This document shows positions 1-8,342 of a stretch of DNA of 64,000 nucleotides, piece after piece (position 1 is the first letter of the stretch; each line of letters starts with the position of its first letter). The notes below the pieces were generated by a model, which saw nothing but the letters and a program-made list of their open reading frames with translations, made no database searches and was not told where the DNA came from. The stretch covers positions 432,780 to 496,779 of the forward strand of contig NZ_LMJB01000007.1 in assembly GCF_001429765.1 (NCBI RefSeq), given 5' to 3'. The position numbers were made by a program, and so were the translations under genes. The DNA is from Flavobacterium sp. Root901 (GTDB lineage: Bacteria; Bacteroidota; Bacteroidia; Flavobacteriales; Flavobacteriaceae).

Positions 1-35
1 TGAAAAGGATTCTGTTTTATAATTTCTGCACTCAT
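1..35 (-). CDS. Start of an unidentified gene, cut by the window edge
   Basis: On the minus strand an ATG at 33-35 opens a frame reading MSAEIIKQNPF up to the window edge. Only eleven residues are visible, so the product cannot be named and even its reality is uncertain. The region upstream (higher coordinates) is AT-rich non-coding DNA, which fits a true gene start. Confidence 0.3.
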   Translation of the reverse strand, partial: MSAEIIKQNPF

Positions 36-479
36 AGTATTTACTTTTTATTTTTTTGGTTTATCGATTTGGACTTAATGAAATGTATTTCTGAATAAAA
101 ATCAGCAGCAGCACATGCAACACGGAATTTTCATCTGGCAGCAATGCATCATGCTATGTGTGTTTCTATTCGATCTCATTTTTATTTATTTTTAAATAGT
201 TCCTAAAAAAAGCCTTTCATGGTGCATGAAAGGCTAAAAAAAAAATAACTAACAAGTACTTTCTCTATTAACGCCATTTCATCGCATTGTTTGAAATGCA
301 GCACATCGTCAGACTGCACATAAACGGGATGATATTTAGACTATAGTTTTTCATTGTTATTGCAAATCTATAAAATATTATTTATAAATTCTATAGAATT
401 AGTAGAGTTTATTTTCAGAAATATAAATTTAATATTAAAAACCCTTGTAAATTAATGAATTAAGAGATTTAAAAAAACA
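36..479. other. Long AT-rich intergenic region
   Basis: This stretch of about 440 bases holds no convincing open reading frame on either strand. The only clear structure is the hairpin at 211-235, listed separately. The rest is A/T-rich with no tRNA-like or repeated motif that I can recognise. It separates two minus-strand genes. Confidence 0.5.
203..235 (-). terminator. Rho-independent terminator, minus strand
   Basis: Ten-base arms AGCCTTTCAT / ATGAAAGGCT surround a five-base loop. The run of A just to the left (203-210) becomes a U tract when transcribed on the minus strand. It most likely ends the transcript of the permease gene at 480-1331, despite a 245-base gap. A-rich sequence on the right side means it could act weakly in both directions. 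Confidence 0.55.
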
Positions 480-1331
480 TCAAAATTGAGATTTCACGAT
501 AAAAACAATGGCAATTAAAGCTAAAACGAGCCCTAAAACATTGATTTTGGATAATTTTTCTTTGAAAAAAAGCAAACCAATAAGACTTCCTAAAACAATC
601 ACACCCATGTTCATTCCGGCAAAAACAGTAGATGGATTTTCAGCGAAAGCTTTATGTGCTTTTAGGTAAAATAATATATTTCCGAAGTTGAAAATCCCCA
701 CTAAGCTTCCAAAAAGAATATTTATGGAATTCAGTTTTACTTTTTTTATTACCACATGATAAACAACTACCAGTAAAGAAACCGCCAGTGAAATATCGAA
801 AACTATAAATAATGAGGTTGTATAAGGCAAAGCTGTAAAAAGCGCAATTTGTTTAAAGAGAATATCAATAATTCCAAAACCTAAAAATACAGCTGCCGGA
901 TAAATCCAGTTGTTTTTCTCGTTTCCCGATTGCTTTTTTAAGATGAATAAAAGCGCGGCAAATCCTATAATTAATCCGATAACTTTATATGAATTGAATT
1001 CTTCCTTAAAAATCAGCCAGGCCGCAATTATTGGAATAAAGAGAGAAAGTCGCTGCGCGGCATCTGTTTTTACGATTCCCATATGTTTTATGGAGGCAAA
1101 CAAAAAAAGAAAAACAACAGGCAGTAAAATACCAACTGCAGTATAAATATTCCATGGCGCATCTGAATGTACAACATGCAAATCCGGGCTAAAAGTGAAA
1201 TAGCAAAGCAATATTGCCATTATATAATTGAAAGCTATAATTTGAATTGGATCTGCATTGTATTTTCGCGTTATTTTAAAAATCACGCCAACTGTTACAC
1301 TGCACAAAATGCTTAAAACAAGAAATAACAT
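480..1331 (-). CDS. EamA/DMT-superfamily permease
   Basis: The 283-residue product is almost entirely hydrophobic, with about ten predicted membrane segments in two halves, the layout of drug/metabolite transporter (EamA) family exporters. The second half ends with a conserved-looking segment FAGMNMGVIVLGSLIGLLFF and a closing helix before a short basic tail. Family members export amino acids, metabolites or drugs across the inner membrane, but the substrate cannot be inferred here. It stands alone on the minus strand, followed by the hairpin at 211-235 and preceded by an intergenic palindrome. The start is the first ATG and places a hydrophobic segment immediately at the N-terminus, as usual for this family. 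Confidence 0.85.
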   Translation of the reverse strand: MLFLVLSILCSVTVGVIFKITRKYNADPIQIIAFNYIMAILLCYFTFSPDLHVVHSDAPWNIYTAVGILLPVVFLFLFASIKHMGIVKTDAAQRLSLFIPIIAAWLIFKEEFNSYKVIGLIIGFAALLFILKKQSGNEKNNWIYPAAVFLGFGIIDILFKQIALFTALPYTTSLFIVFDISLAVSLLVVVYHVVIKKVKLNSINILFGSLVGIFNFGNILFYLKAHKAFAENPSTVFAGMNMGVIVLGSLIGLLFFKEKLSKINVLGLVLALIAIVFIVKSQF

Positions 1332-1385
1332 AGAATTAAATTTTAGCTGTAAAAATAGGTTTTAAATATTTCTGATTCCATATAA

Positions 1386-1418
1386 ATCTTTGTCAAAGTT
1401 TAAAACTTTGACAAAGAT
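1386..1418. repeat. Perfect 16-bp-arm palindrome (REP-like)
   Basis: Arms of 16 bases (ATCTTTGTCAAAGTTT and its reverse complement) flank one central base. It lies between convergent spacing elements in the gap 1332-1495 and has no gene. Its long perfect symmetry suggests a dispersed intergenic repeat rather than a simple terminator; another palindrome of different sequence occurs at 3003-3022. Confidence 0.7.
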
Positions 1419-1428
1419 CGCTGAACAT

Positions 1429-1461
1429 AAAAAAACCGGCAGATTTTAAAAATCTGCCGGG
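1429..1461 (-). terminator. Terminator after the MoxR-type ATPase gene
   Basis: Arms CCGGCAGATTTT / AAAATCTGCCGG (1436-1460) with a run of A at 1430-1435, giving a U tract on the minus strand. It sits 35 bases beyond the stop codon of the ATPase gene at 1496-2959. Confidence 0.75.
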
Positions 1462-1495
1462 TTTAAACGAAATAATAATCATAACAATTAACCAT

Positions 1496-2959
1496 TTATA
1501 ATTTACTGATATAACTTCCGTACATATCTTTAAACTGGTGTCCCTGTGCAAAACGATCTTTACTTAATTTTTTATATTCTACCAAAGCCCACAAAATGAA
1601 CTCTTTTACAAAATACTGATCATTTTTATCCAATTGCGGCTGGTATTTTTTTAAGAGAATATCCAAAGGAGCAACTTCATCTAAAACGGCCTGATATTCA
1701 GCATCTGAAGCATCATCTAATAATTCGAAGCCGCTTTCTGCAAAAAACCATTCAATTAAATCTGAATAAGGTGTTTTTTCTCCCGGTTTTTCTAATTTTT
1801 CAATTTTAGGGAAAAACGATGGGAATAAAGTTCGAATTGCCGAACCTATTAAATGCTGAGCCACAACAGCAGCTCCCTCCTGCTCTCCTTCGTAAACCAA
1901 TTCTACTTTTCCTGTAATAGCCGGAATTATACCTATAAAATCAGATAAACGAAGATTTGTTTTATCTGCTCCCGATTTTAAAGCGCGGCGTTCTGCTGTA
2001 CTTATTAAATTTTCAAAAGCCGTAATGCTCATTCTGGCACTTACACCGCTTTTATTATCAATATATTCACTTTCACGCGCTTCAAAACTAATTTGCTCTA
2101 AAATGTCTCTGGCTAAATTTGGAACATAAACGATATCACTTTGATTTTGATCTAATTTAGCTTCTTGTTCTGTAATCGTTCTGGCAATTTCTACACTTTC
2201 AGGATAATGCGTTAAAATCTGCGAACCAATTCTATCTTTCAGAGGTGTTACGATACTTCCTCTGTTTGTATAATCTTCCGGATTTGCTGTGAAAATAAAC
2301 TGCATATCAAGCGGCATTCTTAATTTAAATCCACGAATTTGAATATCGCCTTCCTGTAAAATATTAAATAATGCAACCTGAATTCTGGCTTGTAAATCTG
2401 GTAACTCGTTGATCACAAAAATACTGCGGTTTGCTCTCGGAATCATTCCGAAATGAATTACACGATCATCTGCATAGGATAATTTTAAATTTGCAGCTTT
2501 TATAGGGTCAACATCCCCTATCAAATCTGCAACTGTAACATCCGGAGTCGCCAGTTTTTCAAAGAAACGTTCACCTCTGTGCAGCCATGAAATTGGGGTA
2601 TCATCACCTTTTTCCCCGATTAAATCTTTTGCAAAACGTGAAATTGGATGAAAAGGATCGTCATTGATTTCTGAGCCTGTTACAAACGGAATATATTCAT
2701 CCAGTAATTCTACCATTTTACGCGCCAGACGTGTTTTGGCCTGTCCGCGAAGCCCTAACAAATTAATATTATGACGAGAAAGAATAGCACGTTCCAATTC
2801 CGGAATTACTGTATTTTCAAATCCGTGAACACCTTCAAAAACTGGTTTTCCCGCTTTTATTTTCTCACGAAGGTTATTTCGCAATTCGTCCTTAATACTA
2901 ATACTTTTATATCCTGCAGCTTTTAACTGTCCTAATGTTTTTATGTTGTTTATTTCCAT
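1496..2959 (-). CDS. MoxR-type AAA+ ATPase (magnesium chelatase ChlI-like)
   Basis: A 487-residue AAA+ protein. The Walker A is GLRGQAKT (residues 69-76), the Walker B is in RSIFVINELPDL (about 177-187), and a sensor-1-like segment FTANPEDYTNRG follows. The absence of the usual S/T-rich P-loop residues before GKT (here QAKT) is seen in this ChlI/MoxR subgroup. Such ATPases act as chaperones that remodel or load metal/cofactor onto partners together with a VWA-domain protein. The partner is encoded just upstream in the same orientation (3048-4166), about 90 bases away with a palindromic repeat in between. The client protein is unknown. Identification as MoxR-like is strong; physiological role is not. 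Confidence 0.85.
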   Translation of the reverse strand: MEINNIKTLGQLKAAGYKSISIKDELRNNLREKIKAGKPVFEGVHGFENTVIPELERAILSRHNINLLGLRGQAKTRLARKMVELLDEYIPFVTGSEINDDPFHPISRFAKDLIGEKGDDTPISWLHRGERFFEKLATPDVTVADLIGDVDPIKAANLKLSYADDRVIHFGMIPRANRSIFVINELPDLQARIQVALFNILQEGDIQIRGFKLRMPLDMQFIFTANPEDYTNRGSIVTPLKDRIGSQILTHYPESVEIARTITEQEAKLDQNQSDIVYVPNLARDILEQISFEARESEYIDNKSGVSARMSITAFENLISTAERRALKSGADKTNLRLSDFIGIIPAITGKVELVYEGEQEGAAVVAQHLIGSAIRTLFPSFFPKIEKLEKPGEKTPYSDLIEWFFAESGFELLDDASDAEYQAVLDEVAPLDILLKKYQPQLDKNDQYFVKEFILWALVEYKKLSKDRFAQGHQFKDMYGSYISKL

Positions 2960-3002
2960 TTTATTGAAATATCTATTTTATTGTTTTGATTTGCTTTGTG
3001 TT

Positions 3003-3022
3003 AGACGCACTGCAGTGCGTCT
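3003..3022. repeat. 20-bp perfect palindrome (AGACGCACTG/CAGTGCGTCT)
   Basis: A perfect inverted repeat in the 88-base gap between the ATPase and VWA genes, flanked by TTAG and CTCTACA. I recall similar GAGACGCAC...GTGCGTCTC units as scattered intergenic repeats in Flavobacterium chromosomes, but could not search for copies. It may form a hairpin in the mRNA between the two genes. Confidence 0.65.
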
Positions 3023-3047
3023 CTACATTGAAAACTGAGACTGAAAA

Positions 3048-4166
3048 CTATCTAACTCTCTTCTTCCTATTTGTTTCATAATCCTCAAAAATCATTTCAC
3101 CAAGACCTTTTAATCCTGTATAAAATGCTTTACCCTGATTGGCTTCTGTAAAATGATTTACAAAACGCTGCAAATACGGATCGTTTGCAATCATGAAAGT
3201 CGTAATGGGAATATGCAATTTTCTGGCTTGTTGTGCCTGTGTATAACATTTATCTACGATATATTCATCGAGACCATTGCTGTTCATGTAGTAGGAACCA
3301 TCACGTTCACGAACGCAGCTTGGTTTTCCGTCGGTGATCATAAAAATCTGTTTGTTGGTATTTCGTTTTCGACGTAAAATATCCATTGCCAATTGAAGTC
3401 CGGCCACTGTATTGGTATGATAAGGTCCAACTTGCAGATAAGGCAGATCCTTAATAGGAATTGTCCAGGCATCATTTCCAAACACCAAAATATCCAGCGT
3501 ATCTTTTGGATAACGGGTTGTAATCAATTCGGCCAAAGCCATTGCCACTTTCTTGGCAGGCGTGATTCGGTCTTCACCGTACAAAATCATACTATGGCTT
3601 ATATCAATCATTAAAACAGTACTCATTTGTGCTTTGTACTGTGTTTCTTCAACAATCAAATCATTTTCAGTCAGCATGAAACTTTCGACACCATTATTAA
3701 TCTGGGCATTTCGCAGACTTTCAGTTAACGAAATACGTTCTAAGCCATCACCAAAATTAAATTCACGAAATTCTCCGGTATGTTCGTCACCATTTCCGGC
3801 ATGTTTTGTTTTGTGATTTCCGTTACCGGAACGTTTAAGATTTCCAAAAATCTGATCCAAAGCCTGCTGACGAATCGCACGTTCTGTTTTGGCAGTAATT
3901 CCAAGACCATTTGTTCCGTCTTCTTTGACTTCGTCTTTTATATAACCTTTCTTTTTTAAATCTTCGATAAAATCATCGATTGTGTAATTTTCGTCGGTTA
4001 GTTTATATTCAATATCCAGCTCCCGAAGCCAGCTTATTGCTTCGTCAAAATCTCCCGAAGTATGAGTGATCAGCTCTTTGAAAATACCAAAAAGTTTTTC
4101 AAACGGAGACTGAAACGGAGCTTCGTATGACTTGAAATAAAATCCTTTTTTAAACTCGTTTTTCAT
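3048..4166 (-). CDS. VWA-domain protein, partner of the MoxR-type ATPase
   Basis: The 372-residue product has a von Willebrand factor A domain in its C-terminal half. The MIDAS motif is in VLMIDISHSMILYGEDRITP (DxSxS), followed by an alternating helix/strand pattern including LDILVFGNDAWTIP and QIFMITDGKPSC (the TDG site). The N-terminal 180 residues are charged and mostly helical, with a Gly/Asn/His-rich linker. No signal peptide or membrane segment is visible, so it is probably cytoplasmic. It precedes the ATPase gene at 1496-2959 and the two presumably form a ChlD/ChlI-like pair in which the VWA protein recruits the substrate. The role in this organism is unknown. Confidence 0.85.
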   Translation of the reverse strand: MKNEFKKGFYFKSYEAPFQSPFEKLFGIFKELITHTSGDFDEAISWLRELDIEYKLTDENYTIDDFIEDLKKKGYIKDEVKEDGTNGLGITAKTERAIRQQALDQIFGNLKRSGNGNHKTKHAGNGDEHTGEFREFNFGDGLERISLTESLRNAQINNGVESFMLTENDLIVEETQYKAQMSTVLMIDISHSMILYGEDRITPAKKVAMALAELITTRYPKDTLDILVFGNDAWTIPIKDLPYLQVGPYHTNTVAGLQLAMDILRRKRNTNKQIFMITDGKPSCVRERDGSYYMNSNGLDEYIVDKCYTQAQQARKLHIPITTFMIANDPYLQRFVNHFTEANQGKAFYTGLKGLGEMIFEDYETNRKKRVR

Positions 4167-4272
4167 AATTTTAAAATTACGTTTTTTTAGAATTATGAAA
4201 AACGAAACGTTTATTAATTTTTAGTTAAAATATTTAACCAAAAACTTGAACTAACAGTGTTAGATATAATAA

Positions 4273-4647
4273 TTATTCAAACTTTCCGTCAACATAAAAC
4301 CATTCTTTATTTTCCAATTTAAAAGTCGAAAATTCATAATGTATTGTTGGTTCATTACTTGAATTTAAAAAATAAGCTTTAAACTCAACTGTATTTTCTG
4401 TAAAGCTTAAAATTTCTAATTTCTGCCATTTATTAGCCTGTGCCCAATTTAAAATTTCAGCTTTTGAATAATATTTTCTTTCAGAAATATAAGTAGTTTC
4501 TAAAAGATAATTGGCATTATGAGTCGCGTAAGCAGAATATCTTGAACGCATTAAAGCCAGAGCCGTTGGTGCTTTTTGTTTTTTTTGAAGATATAATCCA
4601 CAGCAGTCTTCAAACTCCAATCCTGTATCACAAAAGCATTTATGCAT
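4273..4647 (-). CDS. YchJ-family protein with SEC-C metal-binding motif
   Basis: About 124 residues starting MHKCFCDTG. The N-terminal C-x-C ... CC cluster (CFCDTGLEFEDCC) is the SEC-C zinc-binding motif, and the following LMRSRYSAYA segment with a C-terminal aromatic-rich beta region matches the YchJ/UPF0225 family. I chose the second in-frame ATG (4645-4647) because the first adds only MAA and lengthens the overlap. Even so the gene overlaps the 3' end of the upstream gene 4640-4879 by 8 bases, implying translational coupling. Function of the family is not established. Confidence 0.8.
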   Translation of the reverse strand: MHKCFCDTGLEFEDCCGLYLQKKQKAPTALALMRSRYSAYATHNANYLLETTYISERKYYSKAEILNWAQANKWQKLEILSFTENTVEFKAYFLNSSNEPTIHYEFSTFKLENKEWFYVDGKFE

Positions 4648-4879
4648 CGCCGCCACCTACTTCTTCCTCTCCATTAATCTTTACATGAAGCTGATTTAAC
4701 AAAACCTGATATCTGCTGATTTCTCTTAACTCTTCATCTTCTTCGGCAAAATCCAGCATTTCGTCTAAAACCTCACTTACTTCAAGTAATTTATTATTGG
4801 CTTCTCTATCATTTTTTACAGCAATCAAATCAATGATTTCCTGTACACTGGCTTTTAAAGTCTCAAATTTTGAATTCAT
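4640..4879 (-). CDS. Small acidic helical protein of unknown function
   Basis: A 79-residue protein, strongly acidic and predicted mostly alpha-helical, with heptad-like Leu/Ile spacing (residues 5-65) and a C-terminal EEEVGGGDA tail. No motif was recognised. It overlaps the YchJ-type gene downstream by 8 bases and follows the small gene 4951-5100 by about 70 bases in the same direction, so these genes may share a transcript. Codon use resembles its neighbours. Confidence 0.65.
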   Translation of the reverse strand: MNSKFETLKASVQEIIDLIAVKNDREANNKLLEVSEVLDEMLDFAEEDEELREISRYQVLLNQLHVKINGEEEVGGGDA

Positions 4880-4950
4880 ATATTTTTGTTTTTGTTTTTT
4901 TTGTTTCAGGTTTAAGGTTAGGGTTCAAACTTGAAACCTAAAACATTATT

Positions 4951-5100
4951 TTATTCCTCAGGATTTTTATTTTCGTTGAATTTCTTCACAATTTCTTTTA
5001 ATTTTTCTTTGCGTGAAACCTCAGCTTGTTTTTTCTTAGCCTGGGCTTTATGCAATTTGTCATTGTGAATTTTAATATTTCGTTCGTTATTGCGTCCCAT
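4951..5100 (-). CDS. 49-residue Lys-rich small protein
   Basis: The minus strand from ATG (5098-5100) to TAA (4951-4953) encodes a 49-residue, highly charged peptide: MGRNNERNIKIHNDK... ending NPEE. It is below many ORF cut-offs. The ATG overlaps the stop codon of the upstream gene 5100-5648 by one base (TAATG), a typical coupled arrangement that supports it being real. It is predicted to be a single charged helix; function unknown. Confidence 0.6.
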   Translation of the reverse strand: MGRNNERNIKIHNDKLHKAQAKKKQAEVSRKEKLKEIVKKFNENKNPEE

Positions 5101-5648
5101 TATATTTCTCTTTTAATTTCTTCTAAACTTTTTTCCGTAAAAATCAATTCGTTGATAATCTGTTTCCTTAAATCGGCTATATCATCATAATCAAAATATT
5201 TTGCCCATGATGTCAGTTGCTGCAGATTTCTAATTTGTTTTAAACGCTTTGCAGTTTCAAAACTGGTTCTTAAAACAGCTTTCCCATCATATTCCGGATT
5301 ATTTTTATGCTGATAATTGGCAAGATTTTTATCAAAATCGGCTTCTATATAATACAGCTTCTCTTCGGCATTATCAGGATAAAATTCATTCCATGCCGCA
5401 AAACCAATCTTTGTTTTTGATTCGGTTTCAGGCTCAAGCACAATCAGGCGCCACTTACTGTTGGCGAGTCTTCCCCAATGATTGGATACGCGATACATTC
5501 CATTTTGTGTGTAATAATAAGAACTCCCGGCCTTACTTTCGAACTGTTTTTTTAAACCTTCAATTTCATTTGCCGGCACTTCTTTAAAAACACAAAAGGT
5601 ATTTTTAAAAGAATTTGGATGCGGCTTAAAATTTTTCTGCATATGCAA
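5100..5648 (-). CDS. Conserved-looking protein of unknown function
   Basis: A 182-residue soluble protein. The N-terminal half has alternating strands rich in aromatic residues (SYYYTQNGMYRVSNHWGRLA, then WRLIVLEPE and GFAAWNEFYP), while the C-terminal third is helical (residues 130-182). I do not recognise the family. The start could be M1 or M3 (two residues later). It is divergent from the gene at 5727 and overlaps the small gene downstream by one base. Confidence 0.65.
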   Translation of the reverse strand: MHMQKNFKPHPNSFKNTFCVFKEVPANEIEGLKKQFESKAGSSYYYTQNGMYRVSNHWGRLANSKWRLIVLEPETESKTKIGFAAWNEFYPDNAEEKLYYIEADFDKNLANYQHKNNPEYDGKAVLRTSFETAKRLKQIRNLQQLTSWAKYFDYDDIADLRKQIINELIFTEKSLEEIKREI

Positions 5649-5694
5649 ATATACTCAGATTGTCGGGAACTCCCTAAAACAAACCTAAATTGAT

Positions 5695-5702
5695 TAACTT
5701 TG
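5695..5702 (+). promoter_or_regulatory. Putative -7 promoter element TAACTTTG
   Basis: Matches the Bacteroidota -7 consensus TANNTTTG 25 bases before the ATG at 5727. No good -33 TTTG at the expected spacing was seen, so support is partial. Confidence 0.45.
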
Positions 5703-5726
5703 CATTTAAATTTTAAATTAAAAACT

Positions 5727-5975
5727 ATGTCTAAGAATTCACAAGAAAAAATGCCTCAAAAAGGAGTTTACACCGGAATTATCGAAAAAGATGAAAACAA
5801 CAATTATTTCTGTGGTGAATATCTTTTAGATTATAAGATTGCAGATGCCAATTTTAAGGTTGGAGACTGGATCACCATTAAATCTGTAATCGAAAACCCA
5901 AGCGACATCAGCTATAATAAATATCCTAAGAAATCTAAAAATTTTGACAAGGCTAATCATAAGCCGGAAAATTAA
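5727..5975 (+). CDS. Small protein of unknown function
   Basis: An 82-residue product starting MSKNSQEKMPQKG. Residues 15-60 look like a small beta barrel (GVYTGIIEKDENNNYFCGEYLLDYKI...VGDWITIKSV), and the tail is Lys-rich. I chose the ATG at 5727 over one 27 bases upstream because it sits properly downstream of the putative -7 element TAACTTTG (5695-5702). Function unknown. Confidence 0.6.
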   Translation: MSKNSQEKMPQKGVYTGIIEKDENNNYFCGEYLLDYKIADANFKVGDWITIKSVIENPSDISYNKYPKKSKNFDKANHKPEN

Positions 5976-6065
5976 TTATATTAAGTGAGTTGTCATTTTC
6001 TTACGTATAATGTAATCATAGCTCAGATTTTTTTTAGATGAAAACTGAAAAGTTAAAAAAAAGTG

Positions 6066-6073
6066 TACCTTTG
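6066..6073 (+). promoter_or_regulatory. Putative -7 promoter element TACCTTTG
   Basis: Fits TANNTTTG, about 68 bases upstream of the ATG at 6141. The intervening leader is A-rich as in many Flavobacterium mRNAs. Confidence 0.5.
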
Positions 6074-6140
6074 CAAAAAATTTGTCGTTTTGAAGTAAAA
6101 ACACTCATTTCGAACTAATAGACAAGAAGTTACCTTATTT

Positions 6141-6581
6141 ATGAAAAAAATAGTTGAATACCGTAAATTACTGAATGTAGAAAAAACTGCAGAGTTAAAA
6201 GATTTAAAAACAATTTATCGTAATGCGATGAAAGAATCTCATCCTGATAAATTTGTAGGTGATGAAGCTGGTTTGAAAGCTGCAGAAGAAAAAAGTAAAA
6301 CAATTATTGAAGCTTACCATTTTTTAGTAAGTATTCATCCTGATACAATCAAACTTAATTTACCAGAATACACAGAAACAATCTCAACTTGTACTATTAC
6401 AGATTATAAATTTGTAGAAGGACGTTTGATTATTGATTTCTCTAACGGAAGTGTTTACGAATACATCAGCGTTCCTAAAGCAACTTACGTAAAAATGGTA
6501 AACGCTGATTCTCCGGGAAGATTTGCAAAAAGACATATTCTAAACACTTTTACATGGAGAAAGAAAACAAATCAGGAATAA
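6141..6581 (+). CDS. J-domain protein with C-terminal KTSC domain
   Basis: A 146-residue protein combining two short domains. The N-terminal 65 residues form a DnaJ-like helical hairpin with the HPD tripeptide (residues 34-36, in KESHPDKF), the motif that stimulates Hsp70 ATPase. The C-terminal part (about 80-146) fits the KTSC domain, with GRLIIDFSNGSVYEYISVP and ...MVNADSPGRFAKRHI. KTSC domains are found next to nucleic-acid enzymes in other proteins but have no firm function. The gene has its own promoter-like element (6066) and terminator (6602-6634), so it is monocistronic. Confidence 0.8.
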   Translation: MKKIVEYRKLLNVEKTAELKDLKTIYRNAMKESHPDKFVGDEAGLKAAEEKSKTIIEAYHFLVSIHPDTIKLNLPEYTETISTCTITDYKFVEGRLIIDFSNGSVYEYISVPKATYVKMVNADSPGRFAKRHILNTFTWRKKTNQE

Positions 6582-6601
6582 AACTATTCTAAAATAATTC
6601 A

Positions 6602-6634
6602 AAAAGCACTCTTCTTACAGAGTGCTTTTTTTAT
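6602..6634 (+). terminator. Rho-independent terminator after the J/KTSC gene
   Basis: Arms AAAGCACTCT / AGAGTGCTTT with a five-base loop region followed by seven T. It begins 20 bases after the stop codon at 6581. Confidence 0.85.
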
Positions 6635-6798
6635 GCCCAACTATGAAAAAAATCCTATATTAGCCTTAGAAACAAAAACAGAACAAGAGTTTTAAATGAA
6701 ATAAATACTTCAAAACCCTTGATTACAGGACAATTAGACATAAAAAAACTATAACAAAATTTTAGGTTACAAAATTCTATATGTTTTATAATTTTAGA

Positions 6799-6806
6799 TA
6801 CTTTTG
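6799..6806 (+). promoter_or_regulatory. Putative -7 promoter element TACTTTTG
   Basis: Matches TANNTTTG 35 bases upstream of the ATG at 6841, preceded by an A/T-only segment. No clear -33 element. Confidence 0.5.
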
Positions 6807-6840
6807 TTGCACAAATCAATTAACTAATTAATTTTTTATA

Positions 6841-8007
6841 ATGAAAAAAATACTTTTTTTACTTACAGCTTCTGCAGCTATCATTTCTTGCAGCAAAGTT
6901 AAAGACGGAGAATACCTAATTACAGGTACTGCAAAAGGAATTGAAAACGGAAAAACAATCATTCTTCAAGGTCAGGATCCAACAACAAGAATGGCAGTTC
7001 CGCTTGATACAGTAAAAGTTGAAAATGGAAAATTTGAAATAAAAGGAAAAGTTACAGAACCAGCTTTCCATACCTTAATCATTCAGGGTGCAAACCAGCC
7101 ATTCCCTTTTATCCTAGAAACGGGAGAAATCAATATCGAAATAGACAAAGACAGTATTCATAAATCTAAAGTTTCAGGAACTTACAATAATGAAGAGTAT
7201 TCAAAATTCAATGAGGATTTAACAAAAACTCAAAAAAGCTTAATTGATTTCCAGAAAAAGAATACAACAAAAATGCAGGATGCTCAAAAAGCTCAGGATA
7301 CGGCAACTATCAACGGCTTGATGAAACAATACATGCAAATTCAGACAGAAGTTCAAGCTAACACTAAAAAGAAATATGTAGCTTACGCTGAAACACATCC
7401 AAAATCTTATATTTCTGCATTGATTATTCAGAGTATGATTAATGATCCAAGCAACGATATTAAAAAAACAGAGAGTTTATACAATGCTTTAGACGAATCT
7501 GTTAAAAACACAACTCCTGGTAAAGAAATCAAAACAAGACTAGGACAAGCAAAAATGCCTGCAGTTGGTGCATCAGCTCCTCCGGTTGGCAGCGCTAAAT
7601 GAAGAGCAGATTTTTCTGCGCCTAATCCGGAAGGAAAATTAGTTTCGCTTAAAGAAAGTTTAGGCAAAGTAACTATCGTTGATTTTTGGGCTTCATGGTG
7701 CGGACCATGCAGAAAAGAAAACCCAAATGTTGTAGCTATTTATAAAGAGCTACATGCAAAAGGATTAAACATCGTTGGAGTTTCTTTAGATAAAGATGCT
7801 GAAAACTGGAAAGATGCTATCGAAAAAGATGGTTTAACATGGACACATGTTTCCAATCTTAAATTCTGGGACGAGCCAATTGCGAAACAATATAATGTTG
7901 AATCTATTCCGGCAACTTTTATTCTTGACGCATCAGGAAAAGTGGTTGCTCAGGACTTAAGAGGTCCGGAATTGAAAGCAAAAATTATAGAACTGCTCGC
8001 AAAATAA
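6841..8007 (+). pseudogene. TlpA-like thiol-disulfide lipoprotein, interrupted by an in-frame TGA
   Basis: The first part (6841-7602) encodes a lipoprotein signal ending AAIISC, a DUF4369-type N-terminal domain (about residues 25-115) and a Gln/Lys-rich helical linker, then stops at TGA 7600-7602. The same frame continues without interruption to TAA at 8005-8007 and encodes a complete thioredoxin-like AhpC/TSA-Redoxin domain: ADFSAPNPEG, then WASWCGPCRK (the CxxC redox site) and SIPATFILD with the cis-Pro. No start codon lies between the TGA and CxxC, so the redox domain would not be made without readthrough. Intact homologues anchor in the membrane and reduce disulfides in the periplasm. One base change (for example GGA to TGA) explains the break; a sequencing error is possible. 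A terminator follows at 8027-8056. Confidence 0.85.
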
Positions 8008-8026
8008 TCCTACATTTTAAAATAAA

Positions 8027-8056
8027 TAAAAAAATCTCCCTAGTGGAGATTTTTTT
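8027..8056 (+). terminator. Terminator of the TlpA-like gene
   Basis: AAAAATCTCC / GGAGATTTTT arms around a CTAGT loop, followed by more T, 20 bases after the TAA at 8007. Confidence 0.85.
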
Positions 8057-8122
8057 ATTTTATTCAATTCCAACGAATTAAAAAATAACTTTAAAATAAC
8101 TTAAAATTAAGTTCGATTTTTG

Positions 8123-8153
8123 TTTGCAAACATGAAAAACGTTACTATATTTG
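8123..8153 (+). promoter_or_regulatory. Promoter of tRNA-Tyr (TTTG-N19-TATATTTG)
   Basis: A -33 TTTG at 8123-8126 and a -7 TATATTTG at 8146-8153 are separated by 19 bases, an exact fit to the Bacteroidota sigma-ABfr consensus. The tRNA starts 41 bases downstream of the -7 element. This is the clearest promoter in the window. Confidence 0.8.
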
Positions 8154-8193
8154 CAACCGCTTAGAACAACAAAGCGCAACAAAGCTGAGATCT

Positions 8194-8277
8194 GGGGAGA
8201 TACTCAAGCGGCCAACGAGGGCAGACTGTAAATCTGCTGTGAAAACTTCGCAGGTTCGAATCCTGCTCTCCCCACCA
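8194..8277 (+). tRNA. tRNA-Tyr (anticodon GTA)
   Basis: A class II tRNA with a 7-bp acceptor stem (GGGGAGA / TCTCCCC, 8194-8200 with 8267-8273), discriminator A at 8274 and an encoded CCA at 8275-8277. The anticodon loop CTGTAAA gives anticodon GTA, and a long variable arm follows as expected for Tyr. The T arm is GCAGG-TTCGAAT-CCTGC. It has its own promoter and lies directly upstream of a tyrosine integrase gene, so its 3' end is the likely chromosomal attachment site of the island. Confidence 0.97.
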
Positions 8278-8342
8278 AAAGGGTAAAAGAAGCGAAAACA
8301 AAAGTTTTTCAATCTTTTCAAAAACCCGCAAAAAACGTGGTA

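Noticed and set aside
7600..7602. TGA as a selenocysteine codon in the TlpA-like gene
   Set aside because: It lies in a linker, not in the CxxC redox site, no hairpin resembling a SECIS follows directly, and the active cysteines are encoded normally.
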